DNA from: Kineobactrum sediminis
GTDB lineage: Bacteria > Pseudomonadota > Gammaproteobacteria > Pseudomonadales > Halieaceae
NCBI RefSeq assembly: GCF_002868715.1
Contig: NZ_PKLZ01000001.1
Coordinates: 186,001-250,000 of the forward strand
Reading direction: 5' to 3'
Length of the DNA: 64,000 nucleotides
Shown: piece after piece, positions 26,409-35,901 of the stretch
Layout: the number at the start of each line of letters is the position of its first letter
How positions within the stretch are numbered: the stretch's first letter is position 1
Notes under the pieces: generated by a model
The model's database searches: none
What the model was told of the DNA's origin: nothing
What the model saw: only the letters and a program-made list of their open reading frames with translations
Translations under genes and position numbers: made by a program

Positions 26409-29400
26409 TCAGGGATCGGGATAAAGAGTGAGATGTACATCAAGCATTCTCAGAACATAGTCGGCTTGTAATGGCTTGCTGATATAGCCTGAAAAGCCTT
26501 CGGCATTTCCACGGTCAATATCAGCCGGCAGCGCATTACCGCTTAGCGCCAGTATTGGCAGTGCGCTCATATGCTCCCGGGCTCTCAACCTTTGCAACAG
26601 TTGATAGGCATCAAGTCCGGGGATATTGATGTCGATAATCAGTAAATCCGGGGATTGCTGCAAGGACAGTTCAACACAGCGCTCTGCCGTGTGCGCAGTG
26701 AGTAGCCTGACATGTTGCCGATGGCTCAGAATCTGCGCCATGAGACGAATACTGGCAGTATTGTCCTCCACATACAAAATGGTTTTAAAGCTGGCTGCCG
26801 AATTCACAGGATCGCGTGCAACAGCCCGTTCATGCCGCCAGTCACGTGGCGCCAACGCGCCGACCGTCAGCGCCTCCTCACGCTGCAGCTCGAGCCAGAA
26901 TGTACTGCCGGAGCCGACCACACTGCTTACTCCCACGCCACCGCCCGTCATTTCTATCAGGCGCCGCGTAATAGCCAGACCTATACCGGCACCTTCAATT
27001 TCGCTGTCATCAATATCAAGTCGGTCGAAAGGATCGAATAATCGGGATAACTTGTCAGCCTCGATACCTGCGCCGCTATCGTTAACCCGCAGCTGCATCC
27101 ACTCCCCTTCGCGGACATCAACCGTGCTCACAGTCAACTGCCCATTCTGGGAGTTGTACTTGACGCCGTTGGACATGAGATTCAACAGCGACTGTTTAAG
27201 GTGCATCCGGTCGGTCCGCACTACCGCAGCAGCATTCACCGTATTAACAATAGTAATTCCACGTTTGCGGGCGGTGGCCGTGATCAGCGCCAGACATTCG
27301 TCCACGACTGGTCGCAGTACTACCGGCTCAATGGCAAGGTCAACGCTTCCCGATTCCACTTTAGCCAGGTCCAGTACTTCGTTAATCAATTCCAGAAGAT
27401 GCCCGCCTGCGCGAATGATTTCGTTGACGTTATCAATGTGGTCCGGAGGGAGTGTATCGTCGTATTCCATGATCTGTGCAAAACCAAGTACCGCGTTCAT
27501 CGGCGTGCGCAGCTCATGGCTCATGCGCGATAGAAACTCGGATTTGGCCTGGTTGGCGCGTTCCGCCTCCTCTCGAGTAGCCAATAACTCCATGGCGGCC
27601 CGTTTGCTATCGTCTATGTCCTGGACAACCCCCACCAGACCGCCGACTCGACCGGTCTCATCACAGATCACGTTACCGCGCTCGCTGAGCCAGCGCACGG
27701 TTTCATCGGGCCACCTGACCCGGTACTCAATACTGTAGCCGGTTGCCTCCTCGATACTTGTCTGCATCGCTTTCTTAACGGCGCCGCGATCATCGGGATG
27801 AACACCCCCAATAAAGGCATTGAAGGTGGTTTCCAGTTGACCTGCCGGAAGGCCACAAAGCGCAGGAACCTGCTCACTACAGAACATTATGCCGGTATTC
27901 AGGTCCCAGTCCCGGGTACCGATATTGGCAAACATCTGTCCCAGTCGCAGCCTGTCCACAACACCGCCGCCTGCAACCAAAGGGTCGGCGATGACCTCCA
28001 TGAAGTGCCAGACGCGCCCCGGATGACCCTCTGTAAACCTCCAGGGCATTGAATCAACTTCAATTTTTCGGCCATCAAGGTGTTCGACAACGTCGTGCGA
28101 TACGTCCTCGGGCGTCGCCGCGATTTCAGCACATCGTCGATCGAGTCGCTGTGGATCTTTCACCCAGTTGTGAATCTGCTCACGGGCCATGATTGAAACA
28201 CCAGCTCCCCGCAACATCCTCCTCGGCACCAGAGCCAGGTCTTCGAGACGCCTGTTACAAAACAGTACCTGCTGCTGTTCATCAACGGCGAGAATCCCGC
28301 CTTCCGTAACACCCAGCCTGGTCCGGAATTGCTCCTGAATCTCCGTTAGCAGCTCTGCCTCCGCATAATCAGGATCGTCATCGGCCAGCACCAGAATGAA
28401 ATGGTTGATGTACTCAACCGGCTCACCCGCGGCATCGATACGCGGGGATATGGTAGCGAACACCCAATACAGGCTGCCGTCTTTACGCCTGTTACGAATC
28501 AAGCCGCGCCACACGCTGCCGTCGGAGATAGTCCCCCGCATCTCGGCGTAGAACTCGGGCGGATGCTCCATTGAGTTGACAACACCATGATTTTGCCCAA
28601 GCAGCTCCTCGCGACTGTATCCGCTGACGATACAAAATTGGTTATTGACGTGATTGATCACACCAAACTCATCGGTAACGCTGACCATGGCAGAAGAATT
28701 TTGCGCATGTTGCTTGCGCAGTCCAAGCCGACGTTGCGCCTGCAGGCGCCTCAGTTTTGCCGAGTAGGCTCGAGCACGACAAACCACCCCCGTTACTGAT
28801 GCAACAAGGCCGTCTGCGGATTCTGGCAGCGCCACTCTCGAGAGGCGCTCCATGCCCATCGCGGCACCACACAAAAGGATTGAATCACTCCAGTTTTCAT
28901 CAAGGCTACAAAGAATCGAAACCAGGATCGCGGCATGACGCATAGCGCTGTTTACAACAATAATGTCCGGGGGCACGGGCTGCAGGGAACCCTGGATATC
29001 CAGCGGACGATCCAGCACGGAGACCTCAAATCCCGCGTGCTCCAGCACCGCGCCGCGCTCCGAAAGAGACAATACATCATCATCAACCAGCAACACCCTC
29101 ACCGGTTTGCGCATCACCAGACGTTCAACAGCTTCAACCAGCCGCGCAGGATTCACCGGAGCCAGCAGATAACGATCCGCTCCAGCTTTTATCGCCTCTG
29201 TACAAGCGTACTCCTCTGCACTGCCCCCAATCAGCACTACCGCGACCCCCGCTGCCTTGAAGCGCTTTAAAGACGGATCCAGCCGGTCCACCACCAAAGC
29301 CGCCGGCAAGGTCACGTCGGGTGCCTGGCAGGCAATAACTAACGCTTCCACACCGTCGAACCCGCGAGCCCGATAGCCTCGCTGTTGCAGCGTATGGACC

Positions 29401-29450
29401 ATCAGCGTCGCATCGGCGGCAACAGCAACAAAAACCCCGGGGCCAGTCAT
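26409..29450 (-). CDS. Hybrid sensor histidine kinase with two degenerate N-terminal receivers
   Basis: This 1013-residue soluble kinase begins with two receiver-like folds. The first (about 5-115) lacks the acidic pair. The second (about 118-240, VRVLLVDDDVLSL) has the acidic pair, but its phosphoacceptor position is Asn (DIIVVNSAM). Three PAS domains follow (about 250-365, 375-500, 510-630), then the H-box FLSRMSHELRTPMNAVLG, an ATPase domain (NLMSNGVKYN, GAGIGLAITRR) and a C-terminal receiver with Asp in LIIDINIPGLDA. I chose the ATG at 29450, preceded by TAGGGAC; GTG at 29483 is possible. It is the likely partner of the HD-GYP regulator just downstream. Confidence 0.9.
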   Translation of the reverse strand: MTGPGVFVAVAADATLMVHTLQQRGYRARGFDGVEALVIACQAPDVTLPAALVVDRLDPSLKRFKAAGVAVVLIGGSAEEYACTEAIKAGADRYLLAPVNPARLVEAVERLVMRKPVRVLLVDDDVLSLSERGAVLEHAGFEVSVLDRPLDIQGSLQPVPPDIIVVNSAMRHAAILVSILCSLDENWSDSILLCGAAMGMERLSRVALPESADGLVASVTGVVCRARAYSAKLRRLQAQRRLGLRKQHAQNSSAMVSVTDEFGVINHVNNQFCIVSGYSREELLGQNHGVVNSMEHPPEFYAEMRGTISDGSVWRGLIRNRRKDGSLYWVFATISPRIDAAGEPVEYINHFILVLADDDPDYAEAELLTEIQEQFRTRLGVTEGGILAVDEQQQVLFCNRRLEDLALVPRRMLRGAGVSIMAREQIHNWVKDPQRLDRRCAEIAATPEDVSHDVVEHLDGRKIEVDSMPWRFTEGHPGRVWHFMEVIADPLVAGGGVVDRLRLGQMFANIGTRDWDLNTGIMFCSEQVPALCGLPAGQLETTFNAFIGGVHPDDRGAVKKAMQTSIEEATGYSIEYRVRWPDETVRWLSERGNVICDETGRVGGLVGVVQDIDDSKRAAMELLATREEAERANQAKSEFLSRMSHELRTPMNAVLGFAQIMEYDDTLPPDHIDNVNEIIRAGGHLLELINEVLDLAKVESGSVDLAIEPVVLRPVVDECLALITATARKRGITIVNTVNAAAVVRTDRMHLKQSLLNLMSNGVKYNSQNGQLTVSTVDVREGEWMQLRVNDSGAGIEADKLSRLFDPFDRLDIDDSEIEGAGIGLAITRRLIEMTGGGVGVSSVVGSGSTFWLELQREEALTVGALAPRDWRHERAVARDPVNSAASFKTILYVEDNTASIRLMAQILSHRQHVRLLTAHTAERCVELSLQQSPDLLIIDINIPGLDAYQLLQRLRAREHMSALPILALSGNALPADIDRGNAEGFSGYISKPLQADYVLRMLDVHLTLYPDP

Positions 29451-29786
29451 GTCCCTACCGCGTCGGTAATGGCGTCGCTCCACCCGACAAGGCCGTCTGT
29501 AAATTGACCGGATATTGGCATTAAAATCCCTGTGCGTGGTGATGCGCTTCAGCTCATGCTAGTCCCTTACAGGCGCTTCAACAAGATCCAAAAATTGGCG
29601 CAAAAAGCTTTTAAAAGAAGGGCTTTTAGTCAATTTATTGACATATCCCCAGGGGAAAAATCATCTGTCTCACGCCCAAATTTCACTCAAGAAACCGTTC
29701 GCGAGGCCGATAGCGTTAAGAGCAGGCCATTTGCGACAAAAACTGGTCAGGACCCAACTGCGACTTAAAAAAGAAGGAAGTAAACC
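29451..29786. other. Divergent intergenic region between hybrid kinase and chemotaxis operon
   Basis: These 336 bases carry no plausible gene. The stretch holds the sigma28-like promoter described separately, an AT-rich part around 29600-29640 with AAAAGCTTTT and a TAAAAG/CTTTTA inverted repeat, and the AAGGAAG ribosome site of cheY at its right end. Nothing that I recognise as a promoter for the divergent kinase is clear. Confidence 0.6.
29687..29713 (+). promoter_or_regulatory. Sigma28 (FliA) promoter candidate of the chemotaxis operon
   Basis: TCAAGAAA (29687-29694), an 11-base spacer, and GCCGATAG (29706-29713) match the FliA consensus TAAAGTTT-N11-GCCGATAA at 4 of 8 and 7 of 8 positions with exactly the right spacing. 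It lies 73 bases ahead of the cheY start and is correctly oriented. This suggests that the receptor-cheRDB operon is a late flagellar operon driven by the fliA gene at 43256-43987. Confidence 0.65.
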
Positions 29787-30161
29787 TTGGCAAGAATACT
29801 GACTGTTGACGACTCCAACTCCCTGCGGCGCATGGTGGCCTTCACTCTGCAGCAGGCGGGGCATGAAGTCACGCAAGCTGTTGACGGCAGCGATGGCCTG
29901 CAAAAAGCGAAAGATAACGCCATCGATCTGGCCCTGGTGGATGTCAATATGCCAGTTATGGGGGGGATCGCCCTGGTCAGGGAGCTACGAGCCCTGACCA
30001 ATTACCGCAAGACACCCATTCTGATGCTCACCACTGAGTCAAGCGCCGAAATGAAGCAGGAAGGCAGGGCAGCGGGTGCTACAGGCTGGATCATCAAGCC
30101 CTTCAGCCCGGACCAGCTGCTTCAGATCGTTGATAAAGTCCTCGGCTCCACGGCAGCGTGA
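29787..30161 (+). CDS. cheY: CheY-like single-domain response regulator
   Basis: This 124-residue receiver has the acidic pair in VDDSN, the phosphoacceptor in LALVDVNMP, Thr in MLTTESS and Lys in IIKPFSP. No output domain is present. It starts at TTG, supported by AAGGAAG at ideal distance. It heads the plus-strand chemotaxis operon and differs from the flagellar CheY at 42813-43205, so it may be a dedicated phosphate sink or adaptor for this receptor system, or a second motor-binding CheY. Its phosphodonor is probably the single CheA in this window. Confidence 0.92.
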   Translation: MARILTVDDSNSLRRMVAFTLQQAGHEVTQAVDGSDGLQKAKDNAIDLALVDVNMPVMGGIALVRELRALTNYRKTPILMLTTESSAEMKQEGRAAGATGWIIKPFSPDQLLQIVDKVLGSTAA

Positions 30162-30174
30162 TGAAGGAGGCGGT

Positions 30175-30714
30175 ATGAATATGCAGGTGAACGCCGGGAT
30201 CGGCATCGGCAATGGGGAGCCGGGGGGCCATCAGTACCTTACGTTCATTCTCGCGGACGAGGAATATGGCGTGGAGATCCTGCAGGTTCAGGAAATTCGT
30301 GGTTGGACCAAAACGACACCAATACCCAATGCCCCTTCCTACATGAAAGGTGTCATCAACTTGCGTGGCAGCATTGTTCCCATCATTGATCTTCGTGAGC
30401 GCTTCCACCTTCCGCCTCTGGAATACGGCCCTACGACGGTCGTCATCGTAGTCCGGTTCCACGACGAGAGAGACGCCGATCAGCGCGATATGGGTATCGT
30501 CGTAGACGCAGTGTCAGAGGTATACACAGTGGACCGGCAAACGGTCAAGGCAGCGCCCAAGCTGGGTGGCCCGGTTGGCGACCAGTTCGTAAATGGGATC
30601 GCGATGATCAACGAAAAGATGATCATACTGCTGAATGTAGATCGATTGAAGGGCGCAGCACCCCTGGTCAGTAATGAATCAGGCACCACCAGCAAACGAG
30701 AGTCGCAATTATGA
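30175..30714 (+). CDS. cheW: CheW chemotaxis coupling protein
   Basis: This 179-residue CheW has [21 protein letters not shown], the receptor-binding [16 protein letters not shown] core, and [12 protein letters not shown]. It links receptors to CheA in the array. The frame runs open from 30076, but that part overlaps cheY; GGAGG six bases before the ATG at 30175 fixes the start. It overlaps the receptor start by 4 bases (ATGA), so the two are translationally coupled. A second CheW is encoded at 36625-37155. Confidence 0.95.
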   Translation: MNMQVNAGIGIGNGEPGGHQYLTFILADEEYGVEILQVQEIRGWTKTTPIPNAPSYMKGVINLRGSIVPIIDLRERFHLPPLEYGPTTVVIVVRFHDERDADQRDMGIVVDAVSEVYTVDRQTVKAAPKLGGPVGDQFVNGIAMINEKMIILLNVDRLKGAAPLVSNESGTTSKRESQL

Positions 30715-33182
30715 ATATTGATGTGAAATTGGGGGCTTTTGACTCAGACGGACCACTCGCTCCCCATATACTCGAAGAGAGCTTCGGGCTGCTTGCGCAG
30801 AATGGCGACAGACTGGTCGCGCGATTTTATGAAAAACTGTTTGCGGATTATCCGTCCGTAAAGCCCCTGTTTGCCAATACCAGCCCCGCGGAACAGCAGA
30901 AAAAGCTGCTCGCCGCCCTCAAGCTGGTGATCAACAATTTACACAGCCCGGAGCAACTCAACCAGGCGCTGCATCAGCTCGGCGAACGTCACCAGGGTTA
31001 TGGCGCAGAACCGGCACATTACGACGCAGTATCGTCAACGCTCCTATCGGTAATGGCCGAAACGGCGGGCGACGACTGGAACACCATTTACGAACAAGCC
31101 TGGCGTTCGGCCTTAACAGTGATCAGCGATGTCATGTTGAGTGCCTACCAATCCAAGAGGGAGCAGACCATGACAAGCATTGAACACAGCAACCAAGCAA
31201 TGAAAGCGACGGCAGACTCCGCCGCTGACATCAACGGTTTACGCTCGGCGATGGACGGCACCAGAATGCGTTCGGCGATCGACAATGCAATGACACCGAT
31301 GATGATGGTAGACAGGGATCTCATCATCACTTATGTCAACCATTCCACTGTCGAGTTGATGAAGACCAATGAAAAGGAAATGCGCGAAATCTATCGGGGG
31401 TTCAATGCCGACAAGCTGGTGGGATCCTGTATCGACCAGTTTCACGCCAACCCGGAACACCAGCGTCGCATCCTGGACAATCCCGCAAACCTCCCCTTCC
31501 GGACCGATATCCAGGTGGGCTCCCTGCGTTTCCATCTCAATATTACAGCCATGCTCGACGGCGACGGCAACTATATCGGCAATACCCTCGAGTGGTCCGA
31601 CGTAACAGAGAAACGCAAAAAAGAAGTGGAAGTGACCCGCTTGCAAACGGCGATTAACGGTTCCACGGCGAACCTGATGATGTGCGACAACGATCTCAGG
31701 ATCGTGTACGCCAACCCTGCCGTCATGAAGATGTTCCGGGATCGTGCCAACGAACTTCGCCAGCGCTTCCCGGGCTTCGATCCGGAAAATCTCATCGGCC
31801 AGAACATTGATCAGTTTCACCGGGATCCGTCACATCAACGCAGCCTGCTCAAGGATCCAAGCCGGCTGCCTGCACAAGCGCAAATCAATGTCGTGGGGCT
31901 GGAGTTCGAGGTGAATGCCACCTTTATCGCCGATGCCGAAGGCAAGTATATGGGCAACATGGTGGAGTGGAAGGACGTCACCGAGATGATCCAGATCCGC
32001 GACCTCGTCAAGGCCGCCGCCGAAGGCGATTTTTCCGGACGCCTCGACACCAGCGACTTCAAGTTTTTTAATGAGATCGGCGACCTGCTCAACACTCTGG
32101 TGGCGGTCAGTGAGCAGGGTCTTACTGACGTAGGCAGGGTGGTTCAGTGTGTGGCCGAAGGCGACCTGACCCAGACTATCACCGAGGACTACCAGGGCCT
32201 GTTCGGTCAGTTGAAAAACGATGTCAACAGCACAGTACACAAGCTGCGTGAAATGATCGAGCAAATCCGCGAGGGGGCCATGAGCATAGGCTCATCAGCT
32301 TCCGAGATCTCCCAGGGCAACACCGATCTGTCCCAGCGCACAGAGGAACAGGCCGCGTCACTGGAAGAAACCGCCTCCAGCATGGAGCAAATGACCTCGG
32401 CAGTGAAATCCAGTGCCGATAACGCTCGCCAGGCCAACCAGCTTTCTGCTACGGCCCGGGAACAGGCCGAGAAAGGCGGTGGCGTGGTCGGCGAAGCGGT
32501 CGCAGCCATGGCCGAGATCAGTAAATCCTCGGGCAAAATTTCAGAGATCATCGGTGTTATCGACGAAATTGCCTTCCAGACAAACCTGCTGGCACTGAAC
32601 GCTGCGGTGGAAGCGGCCCGGGCCGGCGAACAGGGCCGGGGTTTTGCGGTCGTCGCCGCGGAGGTACGCAACCTGGCCCAGCGCAGCGCCCAGGCGGCAA
32701 AAGAGATCAAGACCCTGATCAAGGACAGCGGCAGCAAAGTGGACGACGGCACCCGACTGGTGGATGACTCCGGAAAAACCCTGGAAGAAATCGTTGTTGC
32801 GGTGAAGAAAGTCAGCGATATCATTGCTGAAATTGCGGCGGCGGCGCAGGAACAGTCTTCGGGCATTGAGCAGGTCAACAAGGCAATCGCGCAGCTGGAC
32901 GAAGTTACCCAACAGAACGCCGCCCTGGTTGAAGAGGCTGCCTCCGCGTCCAAATCTATGGATGACCAGTCGCGAACCCTGGAAGACCTTGTGTCTATCT
33001 TCAATATCGGTGACGAAGACAACCAGCCTGCGCCGGTGGCCAGACCCCGTGCCAGGCAACCCGAACCTGCGGCAGCCGGCCGTCGGCCCCCTACGCGCGC
33101 TCCGGCGCGGGCGCAGGCGCCTGCTCCACGACGTCCTGCCAGCAGCAACGACAGTGCGAGTGAAGACTGGGAGGAGTTCTAA
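30711..33182 (+). CDS. Soluble chemoreceptor: globin-PAS-PAS-HAMP-like-MA with CheR-docking tail
   Basis: This 823-residue methyl-accepting chemotaxis protein has no transmembrane segment. Residues 15-145 form a flavohaemoglobin-type globin: Y40 at the B10 position, F54 at CD1 and H94 as proximal haem ligand (GERHQGYG). Two similar PAS domains follow (about 185-305 and 310-425, both with an IDQFH-x2-P-x-HQR motif), then HAMP-like repeats (about 430-525) and the MA signalling hairpin (about 530-770), including the [21 protein letters not shown] tip read across 617-640. The tail after a Pro/Ala/Arg linker ends in D-W-E-E-F, a CheR/CheB tethering pentapeptide as in Pseudomonas Aer2. It probably senses oxygen, NO or redox. 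Confidence 0.93.
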   Translation: MNIDVKLGAFDSDGPLAPHILEESFGLLAQNGDRLVARFYEKLFADYPSVKPLFANTSPAEQQKKLLAALKLVINNLHSPEQLNQALHQLGERHQGYGAEPAHYDAVSSTLLSVMAETAGDDWNTIYEQAWRSALTVISDVMLSAYQSKREQTMTSIEHSNQAMKATADSAADINGLRSAMDGTRMRSAIDNAMTPMMMVDRDLIITYVNHSTVELMKTNEKEMREIYRGFNADKLVGSCIDQFHANPEHQRRILDNPANLPFRTDIQVGSLRFHLNITAMLDGDGNYIGNTLEWSDVTEKRKKEVEVTRLQTAINGSTANLMMCDNDLRIVYANPAVMKMFRDRANELRQRFPGFDPENLIGQNIDQFHRDPSHQRSLLKDPSRLPAQAQINVVGLEFEVNATFIADAEGKYMGNMVEWKDVTEMIQIRDLVKAAAEGDFSGRLDTSDFKFFNEIGDLLNTLVAVSEQGLTDVGRVVQCVAEGDLTQTITEDYQGLFGQLKNDVNSTVHKLREMIEQIREGAMSIGSSASEISQGNTDLSQRTEEQAASLEETASSMEQMTSAVKSSADNARQANQLSATAREQAEKGGGVVGEAVAAMAEISKSSGKISEIIGVIDEIAFQTNLLALNAAVEAARAGEQGRGFAVVAAEVRNLAQRSAQAAKEIKTLIKDSGSKVDDGTRLVDDSGKTLEEIVVAVKKVSDIIAEIAAAAQEQSSGIEQVNKAIAQLDEVTQQNAALVEEAASASKSMDDQSRTLEDLVSIFNIGDEDNQPAPVARPRARQPEPAAAGRRPPTRAPARAQAPAPRRPASSNDSASEDWEEF

Positions 33183-33245
33183 TTACGACTTTGTCACTGA
33201 GCGGATCATTTTACTCAACAAGTGCGCAGGTTGGAGATAACGTCA

Positions 33246-34133
33246 GTGGCAAGTGAACGGGACGTCCGCTCGTTGGCGAATAGCAGTGATAGTACGCCGG
33301 CTGGAACCTCGCGCGACCGCGAGTTCGAGCTGACCGACAAGAACTTTCTGTTCGTAAAGCGTTTTATTGCGGAGCAGGCTGGCATTGAACTCAGCGAGGC
33401 CAAACGCAACCTGGTCTATGGCCGACTGGTAAGGCGGGTCCGCGCGCTGGGCCTGAGTAGCTTCGATGATTATTGCCTGCGACTCGATAGTGGCGACTCC
33501 CAGGAACTGGAACATTGTGTCAATGCCCTCACCACCAACCTGACCTCGTTTTTTCGCGAGGTTCACCACTTTGATTTTTTGAAAAACGAGTTGTTGCCGC
33601 GGCTGATAAACGAGAAGAAGGATCGCCGGTTACGGGTTTGGTCGGCCGGGTGCTCTACCGGCGAAGAGCCCTACTCCCTGGCGATGGTGCTGGCCGAGAC
33701 GATGCCGGCAGATTGGGACATCCGCATCCTCGGAACCGACCTGGACAGCCAGGTCGTGGCTACCGGGCACGCCGGGCAATACACCCAGGAACGGATTACC
33801 GGGATCACCGAGGCACGACGCAAACGCTGGTTCCTGCGCGGCAAGGGTGCCAGCGAGGGCCAGGTGAAAGTGCGAGAGGAATTGCGCGACCTGACCAGCT
33901 TCAAACGCCTGAACCTGCTTGATCCCTGGCCAATGAAGGGCTCTTTTGACCTGGTATTTTGTCGCAACGTGGTCATTTACTTCAGCAAGGACACCCAGCG
34001 CACGCTATTCGAGCGATTCGCGGAACAACTCAACTCCGATGGGCATTTGTTTATCGGCCATTCAGAGACCCTGTACAACGTCAGTGATCGCTTCAAGCTG
34101 TTAGGTAACACGATTTATCGCAAAGTTCGCTGA
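33246..34133 (+). CDS. cheR: CheR chemoreceptor methyltransferase
   Basis: This 295-residue protein has the CheR N-domain (FIAEQAGIELSEAKRNLVYGRL) and the SAM-binding domain with VWSAGCSTGEEPYSLAM and DLVFCRNVVIYF. It methylates glutamates on chemoreceptors for adaptation. GTG at 33246 with GGAG nine bases before it is the preferred start; GTG at 33222 is possible. It directly follows the receptor with the DWEEF tail, which is expected to tether it through the CheR beta-subdomain. It appears to be the only CheR in the window, so it must also serve the rest of the chemosensory array unless another copy lies elsewhere. Confidence 0.95.
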   Translation: MASERDVRSLANSSDSTPAGTSRDREFELTDKNFLFVKRFIAEQAGIELSEAKRNLVYGRLVRRVRALGLSSFDDYCLRLDSGDSQELEHCVNALTTNLTSFFREVHHFDFLKNELLPRLINEKKDRRLRVWSAGCSTGEEPYSLAMVLAETMPADWDIRILGTDLDSQVVATGHAGQYTQERITGITEARRKRWFLRGKGASEGQVKVREELRDLTSFKRLNLLDPWPMKGSFDLVFCRNVVIYFSKDTQRTLFERFAEQLNSDGHLFIGHSETLYNVSDRFKLLGNTIYRKVR

Positions 34134-34150
34134 GCGTCTGGAGAGTCACG

Positions 34151-34792
34151 ATGGTTCTTTTACGCCCAACGCCCCCCAGCCACCCGGACCTGCCACGAGC
34201 ACTGGCGGGTTTCGAACACATCAAGCGTTACTGGGACCCATCGCGCAAACTGTCAGTCGCAAAACTGTTGCCTGGAGAGTATTACATCTCCATGCATGGG
34301 GAAATGATCACCACGGTGCTGGGATCGTGTATTTCGGCGTGCATCCGTGACCGTAAACTCGGTATCGGCGGCATGAACCATTTCATGTTACCGCACAGTG
34401 CAGACATCAAGGACTGGGGCGGTACTTCCAGTTCAGCGCGCTATGGCAGTTACGCCATGGAGAAACTGATCAACGAAATCCTTAAAGCCGGCGGCAAACG
34501 GGAAAACCTGGAGGTTAAGGCATTCGGCGGCGGCAGCATGGCTTCCGGGGTATCCAGTGTAGGACGTAAAAATATTGCTTTCCTGCACCAGTTTCTGCAG
34601 ATTGAGGGTTTGCGATTGATCTCCGAGGATCTTGGCAGCATGTATCCACGCAAGGTCAATTTTTTCCCCGATAGTGGCAGGGCGCAGGTTAAGAAACTTC
34701 GTTCGATCCATAACAATACGATCCTTGAACGGGAGAGCGAATATATGGAGCAGCTTGAGGCGCCGGTTCAAGGTGACATCGAACTGTTCTAG
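34151..34792 (+). CDS. cheD: CheD receptor glutamine deamidase
   Basis: This 213-residue CheD has the catalytic cysteine C60 in LGSCISACIRD and H77 in GGMNHFML. The FGGGSM region follows. It deamidates receptor glutamines to create methylation sites and, in other bacteria, is regulated by binding a CheC-type phosphatase. No CheC gene is present here, but a CheZ-like protein closes the same operon. The C-terminus GDIELF is a short acidic-hydrophobic tail that may be a docking motif. It lies between cheR and cheB. Confidence 0.95.
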   Translation: MVLLRPTPPSHPDLPRALAGFEHIKRYWDPSRKLSVAKLLPGEYYISMHGEMITTVLGSCISACIRDRKLGIGGMNHFMLPHSADIKDWGGTSSSARYGSYAMEKLINEILKAGGKRENLEVKAFGGGSMASGVSSVGRKNIAFLHQFLQIEGLRLISEDLGSMYPRKVNFFPDSGRAQVKKLRSIHNNTILERESEYMEQLEAPVQGDIELF

Positions 34793-34816
34793 ACCAATAG
34801 ACAGTAAGGGATTCAG

Positions 34817-35896
34817 ATGGCAGGAAAGATTCGTGTTCTGGTAATTGATGACTCAGCCCTGATCCGCAGGCTGCTCACTGATATGCTGAACAGTGCGCCG
34901 GATATAGAAGTGATTGGAACCGCTGCGGACCCGATTATCGCCCGCGATAAAATAAAACTGCTTGAGCCGGACGTTCTGACCCTCGATATCGAGATGCCAA
35001 GGATGGACGGCATCACTTTTTTACGCAACCTCATGCGCCTGCGACCCATGCCGGTCATCATGGTCTCGACGCTCACCGAGCAAGGAGCCGAGGTGACTCT
35101 GGAGGCACTTGAACTGGGCGCAGTGGACTTTATTACCAAGCCCAAGATGGATGTCACTCGCTCTCTGGCCGGGTATGTAGATGAACTCACCGACAAGGTC
35201 AGGGCGGCAGCCCAGGCAAAAATCAGGAAGCTGAGCCAGCTCACGGCACCGGCGCAGGTACATTCCTCCGATGCGGTTATTCCGAGACAACCGCTGAGGC
35301 ACTTTCGCACCACCGACCAGATCATCGCCATTGGCGCCTCTACCGGTGGTACCGAGGCTATAAAGGATGTGCTGATGGGCATGCCCCGGGAAGCGCCGGG
35401 GATCGTCATTGCGCAGCACATCCCACCCGGCTTCAGCACCGCGTTCGCCGAGCGAATGAATCGGGTTACACCATTGAACGTGAAAGAGGCTGAGGACGGC
35501 GATGTGGTGATACCGGGACATGCGTTTATCGCGCCAGGCGACCGCCATCTTTTGCTAATGCGCGACGGCGCTCGCTATGTCTGCAGACTCAGCGATGGCG
35601 AACTGGTTAACCGTCACCGGCCAAGCGTGGATGTATTGTTTCGCTCGGTCTTGCAGACCGCGGGCGTTAATGCCGCTGCGGCGCTGCTGACCGGGATGGG
35701 GGCAGACGGTGCAGCGGGCCTGCTGGAGCTCCACAATGCGGGCCTGCATACCATTGCCCAGAATGAAGAGACGAGCGTTGTCTGGGGGATGCCCGGGGAA
35801 GCGGTCAAGAGAGGTGCCGCCAGCGAAGTGCTACCACTCGGCCATATCGCAGCCGGCCTGCTGAAAGCGGTATGGCGCAAGCAGGGGGCTGGGTAG
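34817..35896 (+). CDS. cheB: CheB chemoreceptor methylesterase/deamidase
   Basis: This 359-residue CheB has an N-terminal receiver (VLVIDDSA, Asp in LTLDIEMPRMDG, Lys in FITKPKMD) and a C-terminal methylesterase with the triad Ser in GASTGGTEAI, His in AQHIPPGFS and Asp in GMGADGAAGL. It removes receptor methyl groups when phosphorylated by CheA. It is the only cheB in the window. In Pseudomonas a second cheB sits between cheA and motC, and that position is empty here. It is followed within a few bases by the membrane CheZ-like gene. Confidence 0.96.
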   Translation: MAGKIRVLVIDDSALIRRLLTDMLNSAPDIEVIGTAADPIIARDKIKLLEPDVLTLDIEMPRMDGITFLRNLMRLRPMPVIMVSTLTEQGAEVTLEALELGAVDFITKPKMDVTRSLAGYVDELTDKVRAAAQAKIRKLSQLTAPAQVHSSDAVIPRQPLRHFRTTDQIIAIGASTGGTEAIKDVLMGMPREAPGIVIAQHIPPGFSTAFAERMNRVTPLNVKEAEDGDVVIPGHAFIAPGDRHLLLMRDGARYVCRLSDGELVNRHRPSVDVLFRSVLQTAGVNAAAALLTGMGADGAAGLLELHNAGLHTIAQNEETSVVWGMPGEAVKRGAASEVLPLGHIAAGLLKAVWRKQGAG

Positions 35897-35901
35897 CATT
35901 G

